A DNA stretch of 64,000 bases from Echria macrotheca. Its lineage: Eukaryota; Ascomycota; Sordariomycetes; Sordariales; Schizotheciaceae. The translations under genes and the position numbers were made by a program. The DNA lies in NCBI GenBank assembly GCA_030411725.1, contig MU839833.1, forward strand, positions 124,001 through 188,000, written 5' to 3'. The notes under the pieces are model-generated. The model was given only the letters and a program-made list of their open reading frames with translations. It made no database searches and had not been told where the DNA came from. Numbering within the stretch: position 1 is the first letter of the stretch; every line of letters starts with the position of its first letter. Of this stretch, positions 10,820-21,046 are shown in pieces.

Positions 10820-12991
10820 TTACCCACCACCCTGATTTTCTAACCTATTAAGCTGTCTTCGCGGTTTAACCATATCCATCTGAGAATCCTCGCGCGGAGC
10901 ATCCACCCCCTTGTCCGAGAGACCACCCCGGAGGCTCATATTCACCATACGCAGCCTGTCATTGTTTTTCTTCGCCTGAGAAATCTCGCCGACAAGTTCG
11001 TCTGCATGGTCTTCCAAGGCCTGCAGCCTTGCCTTCGATTCCTTGAGCGTCTTATTGGCTTGTCCGAGCAAATCTTCGAGTTCGGTCGCCCTGGCCATCC
11101 ATCTTTCCTTCGCCGCCACTTTTTCGGCAATTGCGTTCCTTATTTCGTCCTTGCCCTCGAGGGCAGGCGGTGGGCGGGCTGCAGGTCCCAGCGGCTCAAC
11201 ATAAGAGAAACGACCACGTCCCTCCCACCTGCTGGAAGAGCTACTGCTAGCTCCGGTGTCGGTGGTCGAGCTGGACGATATGTAGCCAAATTGTCCACTA
11301 TCGCGTCTTCTGGGCGGCCTGGACGTTTTGCCCTTGCTGATGCTGCTGAGGCGTGGATTGCTCAGCTCTTCCTTGTCCATCAGTGCTTGCTCAGCCTCAA
11401 TCATGGACATGGCATCCCTATCGCTGACGTGGCTCAGTTTCTTCCCCTGAAATCTTGAGCTGGTGATTTTTGTTACAGGTTCTTCTGCTGCGAGGTTCGT
11501 CTTCTCCAGGGATGCGCGCAACCTGTTCTCAATCTCCGGTGATGGCCGCCTTGCTTTGATATCGGGAACCTGGCTTGTTGGCAGAGCAAGGCTGACAGGC
11601 GTTTTCAGCCTGGCTGAAAGATCAGCGAAGACCTCGGTGGCGGGGACCATGTACGCGATCGGGGTCCCAGGGCAGCCCGAAACAATGTGACCGTACAGTT
11701 CGCCCGTCTCCTCGCCGATTACGACAGATCCACAATCTCCCTCGTACACATGGGTATTCTCGAGCTGAATAGCGTACAGCTTCTGGAACGAACGACGGCC
11801 GTGGCCGCGAAAGAAGGTCGCTCCTGGGATTATAACGCCTCGAGACGGACCCCCAAAAGCGGTAACGGCGATAATTCGGTTCTCGGACGTCTTTACCTCG
11901 GCTACCTCCTGGACATGGACCGTCTTTTCTTCGGGCTCCCGGATGTAGACCTCATTTTTGGTCTTCAGTTGCGAGGATGCGACGGGTCCCAGAGGTACCA
12001 GTGCGTAATCGAGGCCAGGGTTTGGCCCGCCAGAGGCTCGATCGACCAACGCTGTGATGTCAAGCACATGCGTCATAACGGGGGATTTGTGTGTGACCGA
12101 GGCAGCGTGGGTAACCGTAGTAGGCTGTGTAATTTCCGCCTGTTTTAGGAGCTGTGGTGGTTCACTGCGCGAAAGTTGAGGGCTAGATGCGCGGGAGGTG
12201 GATGTTTCGCTGTCCTCAACACCACTGAGGCTGTCGAGACGCCAAGAACCTTCTTCATTTTCGGGGGTACGGCTTCCGCGACTGGTGGCATCGAGTGTAT
12301 CGGTCTCAGAATCTTGTCCTGAATTTTCGTCGTCACTCATTCCGTCGAATCGGCACTCGTCTAGATCTTGACTCGCGGGCATCGCGCTGCTGCTGTCGGG
12401 AGCTTCTGTTGTCTCTCCAATGTGTCCAACGGTGAGCTGGTAGGCATAGTTCTCGATGGTGAGGATGGCGCCGCCGGTAGCATGATATCGACCATGTTGT
12501 CCGACAAAGACTAGACTACAGCCAATCTCGAAAGACAATTCTTCATTCTGCTTGTTTGTCTGGATGTAAACATTTGGCTTCTCGCCAACGAGAGCACGAG
12601 CAGCGGTTGGCTGTTCCAGGGGCAGCGCGCTCTGTCCGATGCCGAATTCTGGAAACTCGTTGAGAAGACCGCTCCTCCGGATTTCGGTCTCGGCATTTGT
12701 CCTCACGGCCGTGTCGGTGCAGCAGACCATGATTATCGGGCGGGAATTGTTGGCGCGACTGCCCACCATGTACAAGCGCACAAAAATATCGGCATATCCG
12801 AGGTCGACATTTCTGAGCTGGTCGTCGATCTTGGGTGCGATTTCGGCCTCGAATTTCTCCATGGCAGCTCCGCAGCACCACCAGACACGCTTCGACCGGG
12901 GGACTCTGGTCGTGAGGATTTCTCGTCCGCACGATCGTTCGGGATCAGCCAACTTCTTTCGAAGTGTTGGCACCCTGCGCATCACTCGCAT
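10820..12991 (-). CDS. Trypsin-fold protein with Cys at the nucleophile position (GDCGS) and C-terminal coiled coil
   Basis: A single exon of 723 codons. Residues about 155-195 and 305-465 read as a split chymotrypsin-like fold: GGAILTIENYAYQLTVGHI gives a His (H190) where LTAAHC would be, GLDYALVPLG gives the Asp (D328), and YEGDCGSVVIGEETGELYGH gives the nucleophile loop, with Cys420 where serine proteases have Ser. The loop continues as HIVSGCPGTPIAYMVPA, a pattern I associate with a filamentous-fungal family whose members mostly read GDSGS. About 120 acidic, Ser-rich residues are inserted between His and Asp. Residues about 635-705 are predicted coiled coil. No signal peptide, so probably cytoplasmic. 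Activity is unproven. The start was taken at the first ATG (12991); M4 is possible. It is divergent from the gene at 13395. Confidence 0.75.
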   Translation of the reverse strand: MRVMRRVPTLRKKLADPERSCGREILTTRVPRSKRVWWCCGAAMEKFEAEIAPKIDDQLRNVDLGYADIFVRLYMVGSRANNSRPIIMVCCTDTAVRTNAETEIRRSGLLNEFPEFGIGQSALPLEQPTAARALVGEKPNVYIQTNKQNEELSFEIGCSLVFVGQHGRYHATGGAILTIENYAYQLTVGHIGETTEAPDSSSAMPASQDLDECRFDGMSDDENSGQDSETDTLDATSRGSRTPENEEGSWRLDSLSGVEDSETSTSRASSPQLSRSEPPQLLKQAEITQPTTVTHAASVTHKSPVMTHVLDITALVDRASGGPNPGLDYALVPLGPVASSQLKTKNEVYIREPEEKTVHVQEVAEVKTSENRIIAVTAFGGPSRGVIIPGATFFRGHGRRSFQKLYAIQLENTHVYEGDCGSVVIGEETGELYGHIVSGCPGTPIAYMVPATEVFADLSARLKTPVSLALPTSQVPDIKARRPSPEIENRLRASLEKTNLAAEEPVTKITSSRFQGKKLSHVSDRDAMSMIEAEQALMDKEELSNPRLSSISKGKTSRPPRRRDSGQFGYISSSSTTDTGASSSSSSRWEGRGRFSYVEPLGPAARPPPALEGKDEIRNAIAEKVAAKERWMARATELEDLLGQANKTLKESKARLQALEDHADELVGEISQAKKNNDRLRMVNMSLRGGLSDKGVDAPREDSQMDMVKPRRQLNRLENQGGG

Positions 12992-13394
12992 GTTGGCGGG
13001 ACGTCAAAGAGGCGGTATCCGTCGCTGTTGGAGATTTGAAAGCGACAGACATTGACTAGAGCCATACCGCAAAATGATTTGAGAGATAGAGGAAGAGGGA
13101 GTCTGCCGACGGGAAGGTGTGCTCTTCAGGTACATGATGGTGTGTAGCAAGTGTGGCAATGCCGACCTCGGCAGCGAATCAGCAATGCTCGATGCGTGCA
13201 GTTTGATGGGAAGGTGCGGTCGGCCGTGGTCCCAGGCAGCTGCCTCCGCTGCTCAAACAGCCAGCCCTCACCGAAAATCTACTGGGAGGGCACCGAGGCT
13301 CCAAGGCTCCAATCGCCAACCACGGACTCGCAAAAAAGAAGGGTTGCGCCAGCGCATTCCCGGTGCGGTGGTAATCAACAACGCACACCTCGCC
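12992..13394. promoter_or_regulatory. Shared divergent promoter, 403 bp
   Basis: Lies between the trypsin-like gene (-) and the tail-anchored membrane protein gene (+). An open frame in phase with the + gene runs through it from 13119, but the sequence is not protein-like, so the downstream ATG at 13395 was preferred. No recognisable operator was seen. Confidence 0.4.
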
Positions 13395-14631
13395 ATGGCT
13401 CATTCTTCCATCGACGCCGAACTTATCGAGGCACACGCACTACAGCTGCTGAGAGGAAGTTCCTACACCCAAGACCAAACCAGTCCGCCCAACAGACTCT
13501 TCAACGGCGATCACACCACACAGCTCACCCATGATGCCTTTGCCGAATACTACGGCCAACAGTGGCATCTCATTGCCGGCCACGGAGATGGCCAATACGT
13601 GGCAACACAGACCCCGAAAGATATGGACCGTGTCATTGAACTGATCAGGCAAGGAGATACACGAGAAGCAATCTTGTCAGAGCTGAGGTCAACAACAAAT
13701 GCCCCAGAGGAAGCCTGCCTAAACTCGATCAACCTCGCCGCCCGGCTGATCACCATGATGAAGTTCGGAGTCGTCAAACACCAAGCGGTCCCGAGACGCT
13801 ATATCCACTGGGACTCAGGGCCATTGCGTGATTTTGTCAAGGACTACTTGAATGTGGCCCCGGCCCTGGGCTACGAGCTCGTCCGGCTTCCGAAGGCGTT
13901 CAACGCGTGGAGTGTCGAGATGATTGGCGGCATCCAGGTCGGCTTCACCGACAACCTGGCTGACCATCTCCTGCTCGTCGAGGATGATTCCAAGGTGCTC
14001 ATTTTTCACCATGCATCGTTCTTGGAATATCAGATCCTCCAGGACCACCAGAGGTGAGTGAGCTGCTTTCACAGGCGACTTATACCTAGAGTCTGACTAT
14101 CAGTGTATTGTACCTCTCAGCAGCAGCAATAGTAGTCCAATCTTCCCGCCCGGTTTTGTCAATGAGACTCTGCGAACCCTCGCACTGCTTTTCCCCCGTT
14201 TGTTTACCCTCCCACCAGACATGCGAGTGATTGAAACCCATCAGCGGCTGATCATATTTTCGACAGAATCCGAGTTTGCCACACATCGACGTCGCAAGAA
14301 CCCAAAGAGCAGCTGGCTGCAGACTCTCAAGGAGAGACACTCGCACTGTAAAGTGGATCCCCGTCTGACTCGATGCGGCAATCTCCAGGTCGAGGACCGG
14401 CAGATCGAGCGCTTTGTCTTCTGGAGAGACCGCCTCGTCATCCTCAAGCAGGCCTACGACGATGCGACGCCCAAGACGATATCCCAGTGGTGGTATGATC
14501 GGCGAAACTCTGTGCAGTGGTACACCTTCTGGGTCGCCGTCCTCGTCTTTGTTGTTACTACCTTTCTGGGCGTCGTGCAGTGTGTCGAAGGGGCGATGCA
14601 GGTGTATGTGTCTTATAAAACGGCAAGCTAG
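13395..14631 (+). CDS. Conserved fungal protein with C-terminal membrane segment
   Basis: Two exons, 13395-14053 and 14121-14631, with a 67-bp GTGAGT...CAG intron; 389 aa. The body is soluble alpha/beta with Trp/Tyr-rich stretches (LTHDAFAEYYGQQWHLIAG, PRRYIHWDSGPLRDFVKDYL). A central part (LADHLLLVEDDSKVLIFHHA) precedes the splice. After a basic helical stretch there is one hydrophobic segment near the end (WYTFWVAVLVFVVTTFLGVVQ), so the protein is probably tail-anchored with the bulk in the cytosol. This layout is frequent among Sordariomycete hypotheticals found near heterokaryon-incompatibility and NLR loci, but I cannot assign a function. Its divergent partner is the trypsin-like gene. 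Confidence 0.75.
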
Positions 14632-14854
14632 AAATCGATGGGAGTCGGCGAATCATCGCTGTGTGCTGGTATACATCCCCGCTTGGCTAAAATACAGGCC
14701 GATAGAGACACACATACCTAGGCATCCTAGCCATAAGCAACGTAATGGTGCCTAGGTAAGTTAATGTACGTCCTAGTCGGTACAATTCTTATACACCCAA
14801 GTCTCTAATGGTTCGTTTCTGTCATTTGAAAACCGCGAACTCGGCTTTAATAGT
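14632..14854. other. 3' flank of the membrane-protein gene up to the transposon insertion
   Basis: Short non-coding stretch with CCTAGG-type repeats at 14716-14757. It ends in the 8-bp target site duplication (14847-14854) of the adjacent element. Confidence 0.4.
14847..14854. repeat. Target-site duplication, left copy
   Basis: TTAATAGT directly before the element's left end; the identical octamer follows the right end at 15455-15462. Confidence 0.8.
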
Positions 14855-15454
14855 GAGGCTTTTTCGGCGCACCACCCTTTCTCTTGCGTACACCACCCCC
14901 CCTACATTTCCACCTGCCAACCGCTGGTATCCAAAACCCCACTTTTTCCATACAAAAGACCGCCTTTGCAATGCAGCCCAACTTACACGGGGAATGGCAA
15001 GAGGGCTTACTTCATCGCAACCACATAGGCACTCATTCAATTACTTCTTTGCAACTACCTACCTACCTTGTACTTGCTCGCCTACCTTGCGCCTGCCTTT
15101 ACAACGACCACAGGTTTTAAATTAGCGCCGGTCCTAGCAACAAATTCCCTACTTACCTATTTTACCTATTTAGTAATTATTCCTATTATAATACGCACAT
15201 TACCTTCCCACGCACTACTTGGGTAAGTAAGTAGGTAAATAGGCTAAGCGCAAAATCTTTATTAACGATTATAACCTTTCACACCACGATGATTGTAGGT
15301 GCCCGTACAGATATTTTAGCTAAGGTATTAGCGATAAGGGGGCGGCGGGAATAATAGTTTTTTATATGGAAAAAGTGGGGTTTTGGGTGATACCTGGAAA
15401 TGTGGGGGGGGGGTAGTGTACGCAAGAGAAAGGGTGGTGCGCCGAAAAAGCCTC
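14855..15454. mobile_element. Non-autonomous inverted-repeat DNA transposon (600 bp) with target-site duplication
   Basis: The outer 39 bases (14855-14893) are an exact reverse complement of 15416-15454 and start GAGGCTTTTTCGGCG. Imperfect inverted similarity continues to about 14952 and 15363, with a different-length C/G run and a 12-base indel. The direct repeat TTAATAGT lies at 14847-14854 and again at 15455-15462. With a one-base shift of the left boundary the duplication is 9 bp (TTAATAGTG). No open frame, so it depends on a transposase elsewhere. Long inverted repeats with an 8-9 bp duplication fit Mutator-like or hAT-like families. A second inverted structure of CTACTTACCTATTT type lies inside (about 15149-15240). 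It is inserted between two convergent genes. Confidence 0.85.
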
Positions 15455-15462
15455 TTAATAGT
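15455..15462. repeat. Target-site duplication, right copy
   Basis: TTAATAGT directly after the element's right end; matches 14847-14854. Confidence 0.8.
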
Positions 15463-15599
15463 GGTCTGTGTCTGACGCACTGGGTACCTTAGTTTTTCAA
15501 ATCTTCAGTTAAGTTCTGGAGGGCGTGCTATCAGGTGCAGGTCTAAACATATATATATATCTGGCAGACCGAGGGAACAAGTTACACAGCTCCTCGGAG

Positions 15600-17577
15600 C
15601 TAGAAAAGCCCAGTTTCCTTCAGGGCACCATGCAGCATCGACTCCTTCGCCGCCGCCAGAATGAAGCGCACAGTGGCCGGGTCATCCAGCTCGCCCACGT
15701 GCGGATACAGCCTCGTCTTGTCTTTGCACGCCTCGCGGAACTTGCGAATCACATGCCCGAGAACCTCCTTCGGCTCGTTCCCGCTGGGGTTGTTTTCGCG
15801 ATACCCCGGGAGGTCCAGCAGCGGGTGCCGCCGCAGCATCTCGCGGAACCTGGCAAAGTTGTACAGCACGACGACGGCCGACCGGTGGGATCCCTCGTTC
15901 CGACCGCCGCAGTAGGTCTCGATCGGCAGGCCCGGCCCGTTGCCGAGGACACACACGGGATGGGCGTACTCGGTCAGGTCGACCGTGAAGATGATGCTGT
16001 TCGAGGCCTCGGTGAACAGCCGCATCATGCTGTGGTCCTTGTTCTGGCCGCAGCACCGCTTCGGCATGAGCACGCTGAGGGCGATGGACGCGTCGTCGAA
16101 GGTGAATGTCTCGTGGTACGGGCCGTGCCGGTGTCGGCTGGTGTACCAGCGGCGGTGGTCCTGGATTGTGGGAGAAAAGGACTTGGACGAGGCCCGGCGG
16201 AAGGCATCGATGACGCTATCTGGGCGTCAGCATATTTATACCCCTGAAAAAGAAAGATGCTCACATGTTGTGATAGGTTCCTGGTCTCTCTATAGACTCC
16301 CACAGCTCCTCCATCAGGTGCATGACGTCCGGGTCAAGGATAGCGTCTTTATTCTGTAACCGCTCAAAAAGGTCACGGAGCTTCTCGTCCTGTTCGCTTG
16401 TTGATGAGCTACATCTCTCGACGATTAAGATATCTACCATCTCCCTGGCCTCTTCTTGGATCTGACCCCGGATGCTCTCGGTCCTGCCAACCGGGTCGGC
16501 CTTCTCATCCCCATCGGCGCTGCTGCTAAGGGTCGCAAGGCCGTCGACTAGCAGCATTCTTACCAGGCCACTGCCTGCTGGAATCATCACGGTGCACTTA
16601 TTCCGGTTGGCCAGGGCATCGGCCTCGAGCTGCTTGTCGATCTGGGCGGATCGCTTCCGGGCTTCTTCGGTTTCGGCATCGACCGGCAGTTTAAGGAGCG
16701 TCGGCCACGTCTTTGCCCGGGTGAGCGATAGTTTGGACTGTTTCCGTTGGAGCGGTCGACCGCTGCTGCCTCCGCTTAACACCCGGAAGGGCTTCAGCAA
16801 CGAGTCCCACTGTCGACTTGGGGATGTTGAGGCCCCTGGCTGTGACGTGAGATCCGACAGACCCTGTTCCAGTTGTCTAAAGATATCGCGGGTCCCACTG
16901 TTGTCGAGAAGGCCCTGCTGATCTGACCGGCTGCTGTATTCCTGTGAGCCTCGACTGTGCAACAACCACCTCACCGAGTCCACTCACAGCTTCCTCGCCT
17001 TGGCGACCCCTAGGAGAATCCCCAGAGCGCCGCCCAGCAGTCTGAGGAGAGAGTCCGCCCTGAGCAATAACTCCTCCCTCCCGTCCGAGTCGCGCCCTCC
17101 TCTCTGGATCGACCGAGTGTCGGCCTGAACCGTCTCGGCGAGCGAATCCCAATCGCTGTCGTCGTAGACCTCTTTTGCTCCGGTCGAACCAGAAGGGATA
17201 GCACTTTCCAACCTCTGCAGCACGGCGCGACAGCTCGCCACGCACACGTCCAGATAGGTCCAGAAGGCCGCCGGACAGAAACCTTCCTCGTCATGATCCC
17301 GCTTTTCCTCCTCCCGAGTCCCAGAACCTCCTCCATGCCAATCGCCCAGGATCTGCCGGATATCCGCGGCACTCTCCCGGATCGAGGCCAACCCATCAAT
17401 CACGCTGGAAAACACCCCCTCGGTTGGTGGCGCCGCGGGGTGTTGCTGCTCCTCCTTCTCTTCGCCGCCATGGCCGGCCGAAAGTCCCGGTTCTTCCAGA
17501 CCCCGCAGCGACGAGAGGAGCGCCGTGAGCGAGTCGCTGAGCGCGTCGAGTTCGGCAAGCGTTGTCTTCTCTGGCAT
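15600..17577 (-). CDS. Degenerate G-protein alpha-like protein with N-terminal extension
   Basis: Three exons, 17577-16988, 16933-16265 and 16215-15600, with introns of 54 and 49 bp; 624 aa against about 355 for a normal G-alpha. The match is clear at both ends of the GTPase unit: EEARKRSAQIDKQLEADA precedes the place of the P-loop, SIIFTVDLTEYAHP stands where AIIFxVxLSEYD is expected, and TVRFILAAAKESMLHGALKE-TGLF is a G-alpha C-terminus. Yet the nucleotide sites are lost: GAGESGKST is replaced by PAGSGLVRM, DVGGQ by RCCGQ, NKxD by YNFARF, and TCAT by VGEL. About 300 residues of Ser/Asp-rich helical sequence precede the domain. It is probably a scaffold or signalling decoy rather than a GTPase (inference). 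The second intron uses a TAG acceptor because the nearer CAG breaks the frame. Confidence 0.8.
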
Positions 17578-18355
17578 GTTGGCAGGCAGTGGGGGGCACT
17601 ACTGTCGCGAAGGCCCCGTTTCACCTCACTCATCAGATCCCAACAATTCCCGGTGGTTGTCCGACGTTTCTCACAGCCCACTGCGCCTTCTCGGGGTAAG
17701 TGATGCCGAGGGGAAGGAAGTCGCAGCGACAGCGCAAATACCCAATCTAGGAATCGCTGTCCCTCGACAAATATTCCCAACATAGATATTTTAAAAAAAC
17801 TAGAAAACCTCACACACAAAACCCAGGGTATCATCCGCAAGTAACCGGTCCGTAAGCCCAAGAAAATATAAGAACGCCCAGAACCACGAAAAAAAGTTCT
17901 GGAACATCCACAGAAAGGAACAGCCAAGGAACCGGCGCCCAGGCGCTTTAATGTATCCCGCCCGGCATCCGCTCCCCGTCCCCAACAACACACAGGTAGG
18001 CAGCCCTTTCCCCGCTGCCTGCTGTCCTGGCTGACACCTGTATGGCCTGAAGAACAAAGTGCGGAATGCAACCCAGTTGTGCCCTGGTCCTGCATGCATG
18101 CAAATGCATCGGCCAGTCCGCCCAATCATGCACGGGATGGCAGAATGTATGTCTCGACCGGGCGTTTTCCATTCCTTGCAATCTGCCGCTTGCCGGCCAG
18201 TTGTTTGCACAACCCCTCCTCCTCTCCTCTCAGAGTCAAAAGTCGGATGATGAATTGGAAGCCGGTGCATCGTGTGGTGGCCATATGTACCTGTTTTTAC
18301 ACATCTATCAGTCCGTCTAGTGGTCCCATGTCATATACAGATCGAACGTTGTGTC
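17578..18355. other. 778-bp intergenic region
   Basis: Upstream of the G-alpha-like gene and downstream of the dihydroorotate dehydrogenase gene, both on the minus strand. Small frames on both strands overlap each other and carry no recognisable protein. No other feature was seen. Confidence 0.4.
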
Positions 18356-19798
18356 CTAAACCCCCTTGGCCGTGAGCGCCTTTACCATCTCGTCCTTCAT
18401 CCTCGTGACGGTCCCAGATCCCCCATAAACCATGGCCGTATACACCATCGCCACACTAGCCCCGGCATTCAGCACCTTGAGCGCCTGTTCGCCGTTGGTG
18501 ATGCCACCCGTAGCAAAAACGACTTTCTGGGAAGGACTCTCCCCCCCGTCCGCCGCCGACGCCTGCAGCGTGTAGCTATCCAGCATCTTGCGGTACCGAC
18601 CGACCAAATCCAGCGTGCGCTCAAACATGGCCGGTCCAGAATACCCGCCCTCCTCAAACAGCGTGCCCTGCTCCTTCGTACTCAACCTCAGCCCCGGCGG
18701 GACCAGCCCATCCCTGCGCTTCGTCGTGTTGCCCACAATCACCCCGTCCACTCCGCTCATCCAGACGGCCTGCACGACGCCCTCGAGCTGCGCGTCGTCG
18801 TCCTCATCCGGCGACACCTTGACCATAACCCGCGGCTTCGTCGCGCGTCCCGTCTTCTGCGCCTCCTGCACCACCGCTCCCAGAATCCGCGTCAGCGGCT
18901 CCGTCGCCTGCAGGTCGCGCAGACCGGGCGTGTTGGGACTGCTCACGTTCACCACGAGCACGTCCGCATACGGCGCGAGCCGCTGCACGCAGCGCACGTA
19001 GTCGTTCTTGACCGCCTCGACGTCGCGCTCGTCCGTGTTCTTGTTCTTGGCCACCTGCACGAGCAGCAGTCGGCCGGGTTGTAGGCTGCCCGGGGGTACG
19101 TCGGCGGGGCCGCGGCCGTCCATCATATCGGCTTCGGTGAGGCCGAGGTTCCGGGCGAACTTGCGCAGCCGGTCGCGCAGGCGCGCGGCCATGGCGTCGG
19201 CGCCGCGCGAGTTGAGGCCGTACCGGTTTATGAGGCCATCGAGGGAGGGTACGCGGAAGACGCGCGGTCGAGGGTTGCCGGACTGCGGGAGGGGCGTGCA
19301 GCCGCCTACCTCGACAACGGCGGGGCCGAGAGCGAAGAGGGCGTCGGGGATCTCGGCGTCCTTGTCAAGGCCGGCCGAGATGCCGATTGGGTTCGTGAGG
19401 CGGTGGTTGAAGACCGTCACGGCGAGGGGGCTATCGTCGGGGGAGGGGGAGGCGGATGGGGACGGGCGCTCGCGTGGGTGCAGGCCGAATGCGTAGAGGG
19501 TTTTGAGGGCGGCGGTGCCGGCGTGGTGGGCATCTTCGGCGTCGGGGTAGATCAGGCGGATGAGGCGGGGGATGATGTATTGGTGGATTGTTGAGGCACG
19601 GGTGTCGGTTGCGATGTAGTAAGCGGCGAAGAGGGAGAGGGCGACGCCGACGGTCTTGGTGTAGGTGAGGAGGCGGGAGCTCGAGGGGGGAGCTGTTGAA
19701 GCATGACGGCGGGGGATGTAGGGCAAGCGTTTCGGTGTCACCAGGGGCCGGATGGTGGTTGAAAACGCTTGCCGAGCTCGGAAGTATGGGGACGCCAT
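18356..19798 (-). CDS. Dihydroorotate dehydrogenase, mitochondrial (class 2)
   Basis: Single exon, 480 aa, oxidising dihydroorotate to orotate in pyrimidine synthesis and passing electrons to ubiquinone. The N-terminus is an Arg/Ser-rich mitochondrial presequence followed by one membrane helix (VGVALSLFAAYYIATD), the layout of the inner-membrane class 2 enzyme. FMN/substrate motifs are in order: NPIGISAGLDKDAEIPDAL, INRYGLNSRG, VNVSSPNTPGLRDLQ with the class 2 catalytic serine, VMVKVSPD, VIVGNTT, and FATGGITNGEQALKVLNAGA near the end. The ATG at 19798 (MASPYFRARQAF) was chosen; the frame extends upstream only through a TTG. Orthologue of Neurospora pyr-1 and human DHODH by family. Confidence 0.95.
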   Translation of the reverse strand: MASPYFRARQAFSTTIRPLVTPKRLPYIPRRHASTAPPSSSRLLTYTKTVGVALSLFAAYYIATDTRASTIHQYIIPRLIRLIYPDAEDAHHAGTAALKTLYAFGLHPRERPSPSASPSPDDSPLAVTVFNHRLTNPIGISAGLDKDAEIPDALFALGPAVVEVGGCTPLPQSGNPRPRVFRVPSLDGLINRYGLNSRGADAMAARLRDRLRKFARNLGLTEADMMDGRGPADVPPGSLQPGRLLLVQVAKNKNTDERDVEAVKNDYVRCVQRLAPYADVLVVNVSSPNTPGLRDLQATEPLTRILGAVVQEAQKTGRATKPRVMVKVSPDEDDDAQLEGVVQAVWMSGVDGVIVGNTTKRRDGLVPPGLRLSTKEQGTLFEEGGYSGPAMFERTLDLVGRYRKMLDSYTLQASAADGGESPSQKVVFATGGITNGEQALKVLNAGASVAMVYTAMVYGGSGTVTRMKDEMVKALTAKGV

Positions 19799-20122
19799 GA
19801 TGAGCAGCGGTTTGCTGGACAAGCCAGCGCTCAATGGCTTGCTGCGACGACGTGGTTGTGGATGGTGTCTGGTGCGGCGGAATTCAATCGAGATTTAGGA
19901 ACGGGAGCTTGAGGTGGACGGACAGTGTCAATTGGTGTTCCTGCACCGTGGGTCATGACAAGACCCCGCCATGATCGAATGTTGACCAGATTTGACTTTC
20001 ATCACAAGCCTCTCTTTCCTTCTTCTGAACAAATGAAATCTAATTTTCAATGAGAGAACGCCAACCCATGTACCCGATTCTATGGTATCCAAATGCCATG
20101 CATGACCCAACCAACCCGCACG
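19799..20122. other. 324-bp spacer between tandem minus-strand genes
   Basis: Promoter of the dihydroorotate dehydrogenase gene and 3' end of the Mpv17-family gene. No further feature seen. Confidence 0.4.
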
Positions 20123-21046
20123 CTATGCAACCATTTTCTCCAGCGACCCTGATGCTCCTACCGTCTCGATTTTCGCAACCACTTTAGCTTCCGCCAGCCG
20201 GTTCAGGTAGCTCAGATACGTCTGCCAGCCGACGGCGATGAACCCAGCAAAGAGCGACCTGTACTCCAGCGGGATGAAGGCGAAGCTGAAGGCCGTCACG
20301 GCTGGCCACAGCTTGCACGAGTTGACGAAGCTGACGGGTACAGTCTCCTTGATGCGCTCCCAGATGGCATCCAGATTCTCTCCCGCAAGCGCCGCCTGCA
20401 TGCCGAAGAAGTACGAGTTGAATATCGGCGTGAAGCATATTTGGTTCACCACCACTTTCGTTGCGAGCGACAGGAAACGGGAAGTATAGTTGAAGCTGTG
20501 GGACAGCCAGACGAACCTGCAGCCGACTGTTAGAAGTTTCGCGCGGACCTCAGCTCTGAGAGGACATACCATTTGAAGCTGGGAATCGACGCTATCCCGC
20601 CGATCAGCAGAGACCGCACCGTTCGTACAGGATCGTAATCCTGCCCGCCCATATGTTGCGCCGAAACTGTCGCCTGTCAGCCCCGTCCGCCTTATTCCAG
20701 TATTCCCCGTTCTCCTTCGAGCCTATCCGCCGATTCGGAAAAACATACGATCGGACGCAAAGTATATAACCAGCGAGCTGCACAGCTGCGTCGTGAGCGG
20801 CCTCTTGCGCTGCGACCGACCATAGGCCTCGGCCGCTCTCGTCAACGGCCCTAGTCTCTGCCAAAAAGGGAGCGTCGGGATATTATTCGGCGTGGGAATC
20901 TGGTCTTCGGTCCGGGCAGACTTGTCCGTGGGTTGTGACGGTTCGCTCTTCCCGGAATGCGCCCGGCGCTGTCGCAGCTGTCGCACGAGGTTGACATGGC
21001 GCCGCAACACCGCTCGGCAGACGGCGCTATTTGCCATAACGCCCAT
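20123..21046 (-). CDS. Mpv17/PMP22 (Sym1-like) membrane protein
   Basis: Three exons, 21046-20749, 20666-20570 and 20516-20123, with introns of 82 and 53 bp; 262 aa. Mpv17-family proteins are small four-helix proteins of the mitochondrial inner membrane or peroxisome. The core is clear: LVIYFASDLSAQHMGG, YDPVRTVRSLLIGGI, PSFKWF, then FTPIFNSYFFGMQAAL, VPVSFVNSCKLWPAVTAFSF, and FAGFIAVGWQTYLSYLNRL, where WPxxxxxxF and GWQTYLS are the family signature. The N-terminus is rich in Arg with no acidic residues (VCRAVLRRHVNLVRQLRQRR), which suggests mitochondrial import. An Arg/Ser/Thr-rich linker of about 60 residues follows. Met4 is an equally good start. Confidence 0.92.

Noticed and set aside
15682..16056. 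Additional minus frames overlapping the G-alpha-like gene
   Set aside because: Out-of-frame shadows; the chosen frame carries the family blocks and closes correctly across both introns.
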